A DNA stretch of 64,000 bases. Origin: Micavibrio sp. UBA6145 (GTDB lineage Bacteria; Pseudomonadota; Alphaproteobacteria; Micavibrionales; UBA1664). The notes under the pieces were generated by a model, which worked only from the letters and a program-made list of their open reading frames with translations, was not told where the DNA came from and ran no database searches. Location: the NCBI GenBank assembly GCA_002423205.1, contig DIUZ01000026.1:535366-599365 (forward strand), written 5' to 3'. Shown one piece after another: positions 1 to 7,368 of this stretch (position 1 is its first letter; each line of letters opens with the position of its first letter). Both the position numbers and the translations under genes were made by a program.

Positions 1-296
1 GACACGGGCAGCGTCATATCCAGTTTTTCTTTTTCCAGTCGCGCGGAAATCGCGCCGGCTTTGAGAGTCGTGAATTTTTCTTCCAGAAGACGCGAGACAT
101 TGTCTTTGAGTTTATTCACTTCGGCACCGAAGGATTTGCGTTCTTCCGGCTGCATCCCGCCAAGGTTGGACATCAGCGCGGTGATCGCGCCTTTTTTGCC
201 CAACGCTTCGACGCGGATTTTCTCGAGAGTGTCGAGATCGTTCGCGGCGCTGATCTTGGTTTCCAGTTCAGACTGTAAATGGGCAACGGCACTCAT
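1..296 (-). CDS. pheS: Phenylalanyl-tRNA synthetase alpha subunit, N-terminal part (cut by window edge)
   Basis: Charges tRNA-Phe with phenylalanine as an alpha2-beta2 enzyme in the cytoplasm. Only about 98 N-terminal residues are in the window; the gene runs off the left edge. The translation starts MSAVAHLQSELETKI and contains the family's helical tRNA-binding arm, with the conserved LGKKGAIT segment and the EERKSFG stretch. It lies downstream of rpmI and rplT on the same strand, the common bacterial order rpmI-rplT-pheS-pheT. The start is the ATG at 296. A GC-rich hairpin lies between rplT and this gene and could act as an attenuator. Identification is confident despite truncation. Confidence 0.9.
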   Translation of the reverse strand, partial: MSAVAHLQSELETKISAANDLDTLEKIRVEALGKKGAITALMSNLGGMQPEERKSFGAEVNKLKDNVSRLLEEKFTTLKAGAISARLEKEKLDMTLPV

Positions 297-314
297 GGTT
301 TTCTCCGAAATAAG

Positions 315-347
315 CAGGGCGCCTCGCGGTTTAACCGGGGCGCCCTG
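315..347 (-). terminator. GC-rich hairpin between rplT and pheS (terminator or attenuator)
   Basis: A 9-bp perfect stem (CAGGGCGCC pairing with GGCGCCCTG) encloses a smaller inner hairpin. Read on the minus strand it follows the rplT stop and precedes pheS. The following T-run is poor (CTTATTTC), so it may only partly terminate. The hairpin is seen directly; the attenuation role is inference. Confidence 0.5.
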
Positions 348-372
348 ACTTTAATCTATTTGAAAGCGTTAC

Positions 373-768
373 TTAAGCGGCTTTCGTGTCTTTTTTTGCG
401 TTGTTTTGCGCATCCGTCAGGGCTTTTTTGGCCTTGTCAAAGATGGCTTTGAACGAAGCGGCGTCGCGGACCGCGATATCGGCCAGGACTTTACGGTCCA
501 GTTCGATATTGGCGATTTTCAGGCCGTTCATGAACTGAGCGTAGGTCAGGCCATGCTGGCGGGCGGCTGCGTTGATACGCTGGATCCACAGAGCACGGAA
601 CGTGCGCTTTTTGTTACGGCGGTCGCGATAGGCGTATTGAAGGCCTTTCTCGACGGCTTCAACCGCAACGCGGAAGCAGCTTTTCTTACGGCCATAGTTA
701 CCCTTGGCCATATCGATGATTTTTTTCTTACGCGCGTGGGCGCGGGGTCCTGCTTTTACGCGAGCCAT
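373..768 (-). CDS. rplT: 50S ribosomal protein L20
   Basis: Structural protein of the large ribosomal subunit that binds 23S rRNA early in assembly; in several bacteria it also represses its own operon. The 131-residue product begins MARVKAGPRAHARKKKI and carries the L20 signatures KGNYGRKKSCFR and RRNKKRTFRALWIQRINAA. Length is normal apart from a slightly long lysine/alanine tail. Its ATG overlaps the rpmI stop codon by one base (TAATG), and an AGGTGA ribosome-binding site sits at the end of rpmI, so the two are translationally coupled. Confidence 0.98.
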   Translation of the reverse strand: MARVKAGPRAHARKKKIIDMAKGNYGRKKSCFRVAVEAVEKGLQYAYRDRRNKKRTFRALWIQRINAAARQHGLTYAQFMNGLKIANIELDRKVLADIAVRDAASFKAIFDKAKKALTDAQNNAKKDTKAA

Positions 769-1052
769 TATTCACCTGCCTTTGCCGAAGAAGCGGCAGA
801 CGCGTTGTCATTGGCTTGCTTGCGAACTTTTTTGTTTTTGAAACGTTTTTTGAGCGAATACGGAAGGAAGTAATTCAGGACCTTCACGCCATCTGAATGG
901 AACATCACGGCGGTGCCGCGTGCTTTACGCTTCATTTTCTTGGGTTTGCTGATCAGGCGGTGGCGGGCGTTCGATTGCTTGAACTTAACCTTGCCATTTG
1001 CGCTGACCTTAAAGCGCTTTTTGGCGCTCGATTTGGTCTTCATTTTCGGCAT
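768..1052 (-). CDS. rpmI: 50S ribosomal protein L35 with C-terminal extension
   Basis: Small basic protein of the large ribosomal subunit. The start chosen is the ATG giving MPKMKTKSSAKKRFK, which matches the family; the reading frame also extends ten codons upstream. The core through the LPYS motif is typical, but the protein continues to 94 residues where L35 is usually about 65. The extra tail is basic (LKKRFKNKKVRKQ) and then Ala/Ser-rich. It is coupled to rplT by a one-base overlap. infC, the usual upstream partner, is absent; gpt lies upstream instead. Confidence 0.95.
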   Translation of the reverse strand: MPKMKTKSSAKKRFKVSANGKVKFKQSNARHRLISKPKKMKRKARGTAVMFHSDGVKVLNYFLPYSLKKRFKNKKVRKQANDNASAASSAKAGE

Positions 1053-1190
1053 TTGAATCTCCGGTGTGGGAGGTTGATACAAAGGCTGCTGGCATGCCGT
1101 TTTAGCCAGTTTGCCCGATGAAGGCGTCTTTTAATCAGTTTTTGCCCGGCTTTACAAGCTTTTTCAAAGCTTTTGGCCAGCCCACCCCAT

Positions 1191-1213
1191 AAAACCATAA
1201 CAATGTTACGGTT
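1191..1213 (-). terminator. Possible terminator after gpt
   Basis: Immediately after the gpt stop codon, the minus strand can fold AACCGTAAC against GTTATGGTT (nine pairs, one G-T, three-base loop), followed by TTTTATGG. The stem is AT-containing and the T-run short, so termination strength is uncertain. Confidence 0.4.
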
Positions 1214-1708
1214 TCAGCCCTTTTTATGCTGATCGGCCAGCGGGGTGCGGAATTGCGCCTCAAGGTCCCACGGGAAGAAAATCCACGTGTCCTGGCTGAC
1301 TTCCGTGATGTACGTATCGCAGGTCGGAATGCCCTGCGGCTTGGCGTAAACCGCGCCGTAATGCGCCTTGGGCATCATCTGGCGGATAATCTTGAACGTG
1401 TTGCCGGTATCGACCAGATCGTCGATGACCAGCCAGCCCGTGCCGTCGCCCATCGCTTCGGCCCCTTTCAGGATCTTGGCCTTGCCCTGATCCTGGTGAT
1501 CGTAAGACGCAATGCAGATCGTCTCGATCAGGCGGATATCCAGTTCGCGTGCGACGACGCAGGCCGGGACAAGCCCGCCGCGTGTGACCGCGGCCACGCC
1601 CTTCCATGGGCCTTTTTCAAGCAGTCGCCACGCCAGAAGTTTGGAGTGACGGTGCATTTCATCCCACGAGACGGGGAAATCTTTTTGATAATTGGATGCG
1701 TCTGACAT
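1214..1708 (-). CDS. gpt: Xanthine-guanine phosphoribosyltransferase
   Basis: Purine salvage enzyme that joins xanthine, guanine or hypoxanthine to PRPP to form the nucleotide. The 164-residue product has the type I PRTase PRPP-binding motif VIDDLVDTGNT (about residues 94-104), the N-terminal TRGGLVPACVVARE segment and the C-terminal QDTWIFFPWD block typical of Gpt rather than Hpt. Length matches the family. It is followed by a possible terminator and then by rpmI-rplT on the same strand. Start ATG at 1708 gives MSDASNYQKDFPVSWDEM, aligned with the family N-terminus. Confidence 0.94.
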   Translation of the reverse strand: MSDASNYQKDFPVSWDEMHRHSKLLAWRLLEKGPWKGVAAVTRGGLVPACVVARELDIRLIETICIASYDHQDQGKAKILKGAEAMGDGTGWLVIDDLVDTGNTFKIIRQMMPKAHYGAVYAKPQGIPTCDTYITEVSQDTWIFFPWDLEAQFRTPLADQHKKG

Positions 1709-1769
1709 GCGCCTACTCTAGCCGCGAAAAAGGACCCAAGTCAAAGCGTTAAGACTAGCCCACCAGCGT

Positions 1770-1806
1770 AAAAGCCGTCTAATAATTATTCAATTTTTGA
1801 CGGCTT
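1770..1806 (-). terminator. Probable rho-independent terminator of the 1805-2368 gene
   Basis: The minus strand folds AAGCCGTC against GACGGCTT (eight pairs) with an AT-rich 19-base loop, followed by TTTTACG. The stem starts within the gene's TAA stop codon. Confidence 0.5.
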
Positions 1807-2368
1807 ACGGTGCCTTGATGACCGGTATCGGGGCGAATGAACGGGTCTGGACCTGGCTGGCCGAGAGTTTTTCCATCCATGCATGGGTTTCGTGCAGGGT
1901 GGAGCTATCGAAATTACGACGCATCCATGCGCCGAAATATTCGGCCACATCATGCGCGGATTTAAGCGTTTCTTTGCGCACGATGTTATAATCGCCGTTA
2001 TGGGTGCGGAAATGGAAACCGCCTTTTTCACTGCCCGTGGCCGTGAAAAAGCATTCCTTATGTCTGTCTGCGCCGTTTACCACGACGTTGAAACCGTCTT
2101 GCAGGCGCGTGAAATGCAGCCATTCGCTGTAGATACCCGAAGGCGGCGTGCGGCCAGGGTTCAGTGTGATGGCTGCCGGACCAAACTGCATGTGCTTTTC
2201 CATGGTCCAGTCGTTGTGATGCATGATGACCAGCGCATGGTTGAGGGATTGCGTCGCGATAGTGATGTCGCCGAGAATATCTTCCAGTTGCTCGATGGAA
2301 AGATCCTTCGGGTCAGGGTTGGTCGTGACCGCTGCAATGGACATGATGGCTTTCAGGCGCGCGCGCAT
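1805..2368 (-). CDS. Conserved hypothetical protein of unknown function
   Basis: A 187-residue soluble protein I do not recognise. It has no signal peptide or membrane segment. The middle part is rich in aromatic and histidine residues (HHNDWTMEKHMQFG, SEWLHFTRLQDG, GGFHFRTHNGDYN) and reads like a beta-rich domain, with a helical C-terminus (HDVAEYFGAWMRRNF). A good ribosome-binding site (GAGGGAG, seven bases before the ATG) supports the start. It lies between polA and gpt on the same strand; 78 bases separate it from the polA stop. Confidence 0.7.
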   Translation of the reverse strand: MRARLKAIMSIAAVTTNPDPKDLSIEQLEDILGDITIATQSLNHALVIMHHNDWTMEKHMQFGPAAITLNPGRTPPSGIYSEWLHFTRLQDGFNVVVNGADRHKECFFTATGSEKGGFHFRTHNGDYNIVRKETLKSAHDVAEYFGAWMRRNFDSSTLHETHAWMEKLSASQVQTRSFAPIPVIKAP

Positions 2369-2446
2369 GTGTACTCCCTCGTAAAATATGGCCTTTGTTT
2401 ATGGCAATATTCCGCGCAAGTCGAGAACTTTATTTAATGCAATCTA

Positions 2447-5218
2447 TTAGTGGGCTTTTCCCCATGTTGGGCCGGTTCCGGCCTCCGCCACCAGCGGCAG
2501 TCCGATATCGGCCACCTCTTTGCTTTCCATGATGTTTTTAATCATGGCGGCGGCTTCCTGCGCCTGTGCGGCCGGCACTTCGAAAACCAGTTCGTCGTGC
2601 ACCTGAAGCAGCATCTTGCAGTTCAACGCCGGCGCGGCGTCCAGCGCACGGTCCACCTTGATCATGGCACGGCGCATGATGTCGGCGGCCGTGCCCTGCA
2701 AGGGCGCGTTGATCGCCTGGCGCTCAGCGAATGATTTGCGCGGGCCTTTTTCATGGATGCCGTCGATCATGCAGTGGCGGCCGAACAGGGTTTCGACATA
2801 GCCGTGCCGGCGCGCGAAGTCCTTCGTGGTTTCCATGTAATCCAGAAGTTCAGGGAAACGCGCGAAATACGCCTTGATGAATGTGTTGGCTTCACCCGCC
2901 TCGATCCCCAACTGACGCGCAAGACCCCAGCCCGAAATACCATAGATAATGCCGAAATTGATCGCCTTGGCCTTACGGCGGATATCGGGCGTCATCTGGT
3001 CCAGCGGCACGTCAAACACCTGTGATGCCGTCAGGGCGTGAATGTCGATGTCGTTCTTGAACGCGTCGATCAGCGCCGGGACTTTTGCCATCGCGGCTGC
3101 AAGACGCAGTTCGATCTGGCTGTAGTCGATCGACAGCAACACATTCCCGTCTTCCGGCACAAAAGCCTCACGGATTTTTTTGCCGTTATCGGTGCGGATC
3201 GGAATGTTCTGAAGGTTCGGGTCAGACGACGCCAGACGCCCGGTCGATGTATGCGCCATCGCGAATGATGTATGCACGCGCCCCGTGCGCGGGTTGATGT
3301 CGTTCTGCAAACTATCCGTATACGTGCTTTTCAGTTTCGACATCTGGCGGAAATCCAGAACCTTCTGCACGATCTCGTTGCTCTGCGCGAGGTCTTCCAG
3401 CACGTCGACCGATGTCGACCAGTCGCCTTTTTTCGTTTTGCCGCCGCCCGCAAGCCCCAGTTCCCCGAACAGGACATCGCCAAGCTGCTTGGGCGATGCA
3501 ACGTTGAACGGATGCCCGGCAAGCTTGTGAATTTCACCTTCCAGCGTTGCGATCTGCGTGCCGAAATCCTGTGACAGGCTGCGGAGCATGTTCACATCGA
3601 TTTTAACACCGTGCGATTCCATTTTCGCAATCACGCATGCCAGCGGACGGTCCATGGTTTCGTACACGGTGGCCATATGCGCAGCCGCAAGACGTGGTTT
3701 TAAAATATGATGCAGGCGCAGCGTGATGTCCGCGTCTTCTGCCGCGTATTCCGATGCCTTGTCGATCGGCACTTCCGCGAACGAAATCTGCTTGGCCCCT
3801 TTGCCGGCGACATCTTCGTAATGAATGGTTTTATAACCCAGGTGCAGTTCGGCCAGCTCGTCCATGCCGTGACCATGGCTGGACCCGTCCAGCGTATAGG
3901 ATAACAGCATCGTGTCGTCATACGGCGCAACGTTTACACCGTGTGCTGCAAACATCTGCAGATCGTATTTGATGTTATGGCCGATTTTTAAAATGGCTTT
4001 GTCTTCCAGAAGCGGTTTCAGGATTGCAATCGCATCTTTCAGCGCCATCTGGTTCAGGCTGATCGACGGCCCGTCCAGCAGATCGCCCGCAGGCGCACGG
4101 TGACCGACCGGCACATAAGCGCCCGTACCGACTCCCATGGAAAGCGAAATACCGACCAGATCAACCTTGGCGGGGGTCAGGCCGGTGGTTTCTGTATCGA
4201 CGCAGATCACGCCGATTGCACGCGCATTGTCGACCCATGTTTTCAGCGCATCGGCATCGGTAATGGTGACGTATGTTCCTTTGCCCGCAAACACAACCGG
4301 TGAAGGCGCGTTGGTTACAGGTGTGGGCGCAGCTACCGGCTCCGGCGCTTTTTCGCCAAGCCGCGTCAGGATGTTTTTAAAACCATGCACGCGCAGGAAA
4401 TCCAGCAGCACGGGGTTCGTGGTCGAGCCGCCAGCCAGCCCGTCAATCGGCGCGGGCAGGGGCGCGTCTTCATCAAGGCGCACCAGTTGTTTGGAAATAC
4501 GTGCCAGTTCGGCATTTTCCTGCAATGTTTCGCGGCGCTTGGGCTGTTTGATCTGGTCGAGGGAGTCGAGAAGGTTTTCCAGCGTGCCGAACGTGTTGAT
4601 CAGCTCAGCCGCCGTTTTGACGCCGATGCCGCGCACACCCGGCACGTTGTCCGTCGGGTCGCCGCACAGCGCCTGTACGTCCACGACCTTGTCCGGGGTG
4701 ACGCCGAATTTTTCTTCGACCTCGGCAAAGCCCAGGATTTTTTGCTTCATCGGGTCGTACATGACGACGCCGTCACGGATCAGTTGCATCAGGTCTTTGT
4801 CCGATGACACGATCACGACATCCAGACCCTTGGCCCGGCCCGCCTTGGCATAGGCCGCGATCAGGTCGTCGGCCTCGTACCCCTCAACCTCCAGCGGCTC
4901 GAACCCGAACGCCTTGGTGGCCTCCCGTATCAGGGGGAATTGCGGGATCAGATCCGGCGGCGTTTCGTCCCGGTTAGCCTTGTAGTCCTTGTAGATGTCA
5001 TTGCGGAAGTTAGCGCGCGCGGCATCAAAAATAACGCCGATATGCTTGGCCTCCAGGTCGCGCAAAAGGCGCATCAGCATATTGGTGAAGCCGACAACCG
5101 CGCCTACGGGCGTACCCTGGGGATCGGTCAGGGCAGGCAGGGCGTGAAAAGCACGGAAAATAAATCCGGACGCATCGACCAGATAAAGTGTGTTTTGTGA
5201 TTGTGACGGCATGCTCAT
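2447..5218 (-). CDS. polA: DNA polymerase I
   Basis: Repair and Okazaki-fragment polymerase with three activities. The 923-residue product has the 5'-3' exonuclease domain (residues 1 to about 290, with LVDASGFIFRAFHALP and CGDPTDNVPGVRGIG), a 3'-5' exonuclease domain with the intact DTETT motif near residue 340, and the polymerase domain with SIDYSQIELR, the O-helix RRKAKAINFGIIYG and the HDE motif. The O-helix phenylalanine that discriminates against dideoxynucleotides is present. Length matches E. coli. Two starts are possible, ATG 5218 or ATG 5212; the second is better spaced from AGGG. Its start lies 18 bases from the divergent corA start. Confidence 0.96.
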   Translation of the reverse strand: MSMPSQSQNTLYLVDASGFIFRAFHALPALTDPQGTPVGAVVGFTNMLMRLLRDLEAKHIGVIFDAARANFRNDIYKDYKANRDETPPDLIPQFPLIREATKAFGFEPLEVEGYEADDLIAAYAKAGRAKGLDVVIVSSDKDLMQLIRDGVVMYDPMKQKILGFAEVEEKFGVTPDKVVDVQALCGDPTDNVPGVRGIGVKTAAELINTFGTLENLLDSLDQIKQPKRRETLQENAELARISKQLVRLDEDAPLPAPIDGLAGGSTTNPVLLDFLRVHGFKNILTRLGEKAPEPVAAPTPVTNAPSPVVFAGKGTYVTITDADALKTWVDNARAIGVICVDTETTGLTPAKVDLVGISLSMGVGTGAYVPVGHRAPAGDLLDGPSISLNQMALKDAIAILKPLLEDKAILKIGHNIKYDLQMFAAHGVNVAPYDDTMLLSYTLDGSSHGHGMDELAELHLGYKTIHYEDVAGKGAKQISFAEVPIDKASEYAAEDADITLRLHHILKPRLAAAHMATVYETMDRPLACVIAKMESHGVKIDVNMLRSLSQDFGTQIATLEGEIHKLAGHPFNVASPKQLGDVLFGELGLAGGGKTKKGDWSTSVDVLEDLAQSNEIVQKVLDFRQMSKLKSTYTDSLQNDINPRTGRVHTSFAMAHTSTGRLASSDPNLQNIPIRTDNGKKIREAFVPEDGNVLLSIDYSQIELRLAAAMAKVPALIDAFKNDIDIHALTASQVFDVPLDQMTPDIRRKAKAINFGIIYGISGWGLARQLGIEAGEANTFIKAYFARFPELLDYMETTKDFARRHGYVETLFGRHCMIDGIHEKGPRKSFAERQAINAPLQGTAADIMRRAMIKVDRALDAAPALNCKMLLQVHDELVFEVPAAQAQEAAAMIKNIMESKEVADIGLPLVAEAGTGPTWGKAH

Positions 5219-5229
5219 ATCCCTAGACT
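5201..5229 (+). promoter_or_regulatory. Predicted promoter of corA, placed for a leaderless mRNA
   Basis: TTGTGA (5201-5206), a 17-base spacer and TAGACT (5224-5229) end seven bases before the corA ATG. Transcription would therefore start at or next to the A of the start codon. No Shine-Dalgarno sequence precedes the ATG. The promoter lies inside the first codons of polA on the other strand. Confidence 0.5.
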
Positions 5230-5236
5230 TGTAACC

Positions 5237-6220
5237 ATGGCACGCATTTATTCAACCCGTACGGCAAATATTCTTGAAGTCGATACCGGCCCCGTCCTGC
5301 TGGAGGACGATGTCATATGGCTCGACCTGCTCCACCCGACGATGGAGGAGGAAGCGGGCTATGAAGCCCAGCTTTCCATCGATTTGCCCCTGCGGGAAGA
5401 GCTCAAGAGCATTGAACCCTCAAGCCGTCTGTACCGCGATAACGGTGCCTTGTATATGACTGCCACAGTCGTCTCCAAGACGACCGGCGGCCTGTCCGAG
5501 GCAAGCGCCATCGGCTTTATCCTGCATGACAACCGGCTGGTGACCATCCGGTATTCTGAACCCAAGGCCTTTGACATTTTCGGGTCATACATCATGCGCC
5601 ATCCTCATGATTTTCAGAGCGGTGCCAGCATTCTGGCGGCCCTGCTGGAAGCCATTGTCGACCGCGCGGCTGAAGTCATGGAAAATGTCAGCCTTGAGAT
5701 CGACGCCCTGTCCAATGACATCTTCGCCGCCCGCACCGACAAGCCGCAGAATATGGCCGCCGGCGAAAAACTGGGCGAAGCGCTGAAATCCATCGCCCTG
5801 CATCAGAACCTGATGGCCAAGATCCGTGACTCGCTGGTCTCGCTGGGCCGTGTCGTGCGTTTCCTGTGCCTGTCCGAAGCCATCATGAAAAACAAGGCGC
5901 TGGACGAACAATTGCGTTCCGTCGACCGCGATATTGCGTCTCTGACCGATCAGGCATCGTTCATTGGCAATAACATCACGTTCCTGCTGGATGCATCGCT
6001 GGGCCTGATCAATATTGAACAGAACGCCATTATCAAGATTTTCTCGGTCGCGGCAGTGGCATTCCTGCCGCCGACGCTTGTGGCATCCATTTACGGCATG
6101 AATTTTGAGCATATGCCCGAACTGCATCTGAAATACGGATATGCCTTTGCGCTGGCCGCGATGCTTGCGTCGGCGCTGATCCCGTTTATTTACTTTAAAC
6201 GCAAACGCTGGCTTCAGTAA
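5237..6220 (+). CDS. corA: CorA-family magnesium/divalent cation transporter
   Basis: Inner-membrane pentameric channel for Mg2+ (some relatives move Co2+, Ni2+ or Zn2+). The 327-residue product has a long cytoplasmic N-terminal domain rich in acidic residues, a long coiled stalk helix (about 140-250), and two C-terminal transmembrane helices. The family signature YGMNFE lies at the end of TM1 and is followed by the MPEL loop. The protein ends in the basic tail FKRKRWLQ. The gene has no ribosome-binding site and a promoter placed for leaderless transcription. Its stop codon abuts the stop of the convergent rlmB with no bases between. Confidence 0.93.
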   Translation: MARIYSTRTANILEVDTGPVLLEDDVIWLDLLHPTMEEEAGYEAQLSIDLPLREELKSIEPSSRLYRDNGALYMTATVVSKTTGGLSEASAIGFILHDNRLVTIRYSEPKAFDIFGSYIMRHPHDFQSGASILAALLEAIVDRAAEVMENVSLEIDALSNDIFAARTDKPQNMAAGEKLGEALKSIALHQNLMAKIRDSLVSLGRVVRFLCLSEAIMKNKALDEQLRSVDRDIASLTDQASFIGNNITFLLDASLGLINIEQNAIIKIFSVAAVAFLPPTLVASIYGMNFEHMPELHLKYGYAFALAAMLASALIPFIYFKRKRWLQ

Positions 6221-7303
6221 TCAGCGCGATTTGATCGCGTACAGCGCAACCGCCGCCGCGTTCGATACGTTCAGCGACAAAATCGGACCTTCGGTCGGCA
6301 GCGACACAAGCGTGTCGCAGTGATTGGCAACGTTCGGGCGCAGGCCCGAACCTTCTGCACCAAGCACCAGCGCCACGCGGTCATGCGCGGGCAGGCCGGC
6401 GATATCGTCGCCGCGCTCATCAAGCCCAACCACGAAAAATCCGGCTTCCTGCAACACTTCAATCGCGCGCGACAGGTTTGTTTCCGTTGCAACCGGAATG
6501 ACGTCTGCGGCACCCGACGCGGTTTTTGCCAGTACGCCCGTAAATTCCGGCGTATGGCGTTCCTGCATGATGATGCCCTTGGCGCCGAACGCGGCCGCCG
6601 AACGCATGATGGCACCGACGTTATGCGGATCCGTAACCTGGTCCAGAATGACGATGACGGCCTTTTCATTGTCGCCAAGCGCGGCGATCAGGTCATGCGC
6701 ATCGCGGCCCGGCAGGCTTTCAACCATCGCAACCACGCCCTGATGCACGGCACCGGCAGGCAGCAGGCGGTCGAACAGCATTTTGTCCACGATTTCTGGT
6801 GCCGGACGCTTGAGTGTGCAGCTTTCCAGCGCGTCCTTGAATCCGGCAAGACCGGCGTCTGTGACTATAAGTTTTACGATACGGCGGTCTTTGTTCATCC
6901 ACGCGGCGCGCACGGCGTGGAAACCCCACAGCAACGGGCCGGTCAGGCGCGGGCCAGTGGTGTCTTTGACGCGCGGAGGCTTGGCGTCACGCGCAGGCGC
7001 AGGCTTGTAAGTCCCCGGCGTTTTTTGATCACGAAATTTCGGGGTGAACGGACGATCGCTGCGCGGTTTGTCGTTCCGCGGCTTATCCCCGCGGGATTTG
7101 TCACCATACGGCTTGGCTGCATAGGGTTTCTTGTCACCATACGGTTTGTCGCCACGTGGTTTATCCGTGCGTGGCCGGTCACTGCGTGGTTTATCGCTAC
7201 GGCCCGCACTTCTGTCAGATGCGCGGTTATCCGGGCGGCCCGACTTGGAGTTACGGGAATCCGGGGTCCGGGGGCCTTTGAAGGGCGGGCGTGTATTTCT
7301 CAT
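6221..7303 (-). CDS. rlmB: 23S rRNA (guanosine-2'-O-)-methyltransferase RlmB-like, SpoU family, with repeat-rich N-terminal tail
   Basis: SAM-dependent ribose methylase of the SPOUT superfamily. The C-terminal 240 residues carry the SpoU motifs: DPHNVGAIMRSAAAFGAKG (motif 1), GAEGSGLRPNV (motif 2) and LSLNVSNAAAVALY (motif 3), preceded by the substrate-binding domain starting at LLWGFHAVRAAW. The first 110 or so residues are a low-complexity tail of DKPRG/DKPYG-type repeats rich in Asp, Lys, Arg and Pro, probably disordered and RNA-binding. AAAGG touches the ATG, too close for a normal Shine-Dalgarno; a promoter six bases upstream suggests a leaderless message. The gene abuts corA tail to tail. 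Confidence 0.9.
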   Translation of the reverse strand: MRNTRPPFKGPRTPDSRNSKSGRPDNRASDRSAGRSDKPRSDRPRTDKPRGDKPYGDKKPYAAKPYGDKSRGDKPRNDKPRSDRPFTPKFRDQKTPGTYKPAPARDAKPPRVKDTTGPRLTGPLLWGFHAVRAAWMNKDRRIVKLIVTDAGLAGFKDALESCTLKRPAPEIVDKMLFDRLLPAGAVHQGVVAMVESLPGRDAHDLIAALGDNEKAVIVILDQVTDPHNVGAIMRSAAAFGAKGIIMQERHTPEFTGVLAKTASGAADVIPVATETNLSRAIEVLQEAGFFVVGLDERGDDIAGLPAHDRVALVLGAEGSGLRPNVANHCDTLVSLPTEGPILSLNVSNAAAVALYAIKSR

Positions 7304-7309
7304 CCTTTG

Positions 7310-7338
7310 GTATTAATCAGAAACTTTGAACTCCTCAA
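7310..7338 (-). promoter_or_regulatory. Predicted promoter of rlmB, placed for a leaderless mRNA
   Basis: On the minus strand TTGAGG (7338-7333), a 17-base spacer and TAATAC (7315-7310) end six bases before the rlmB ATG. Transcription would start at about the A of the start codon. Confidence 0.5.
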
Positions 7339-7368
7339 GCTTTAAACCCCGCGCTATCATGGCCGGGC

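Noticed and set aside
1156..1172. AAGCTTT/AAAGCTT hairpin upstream of rpmI
   Set aside because: AT-rich seven-base stem without a T-run; too weak to call a terminator or regulator.
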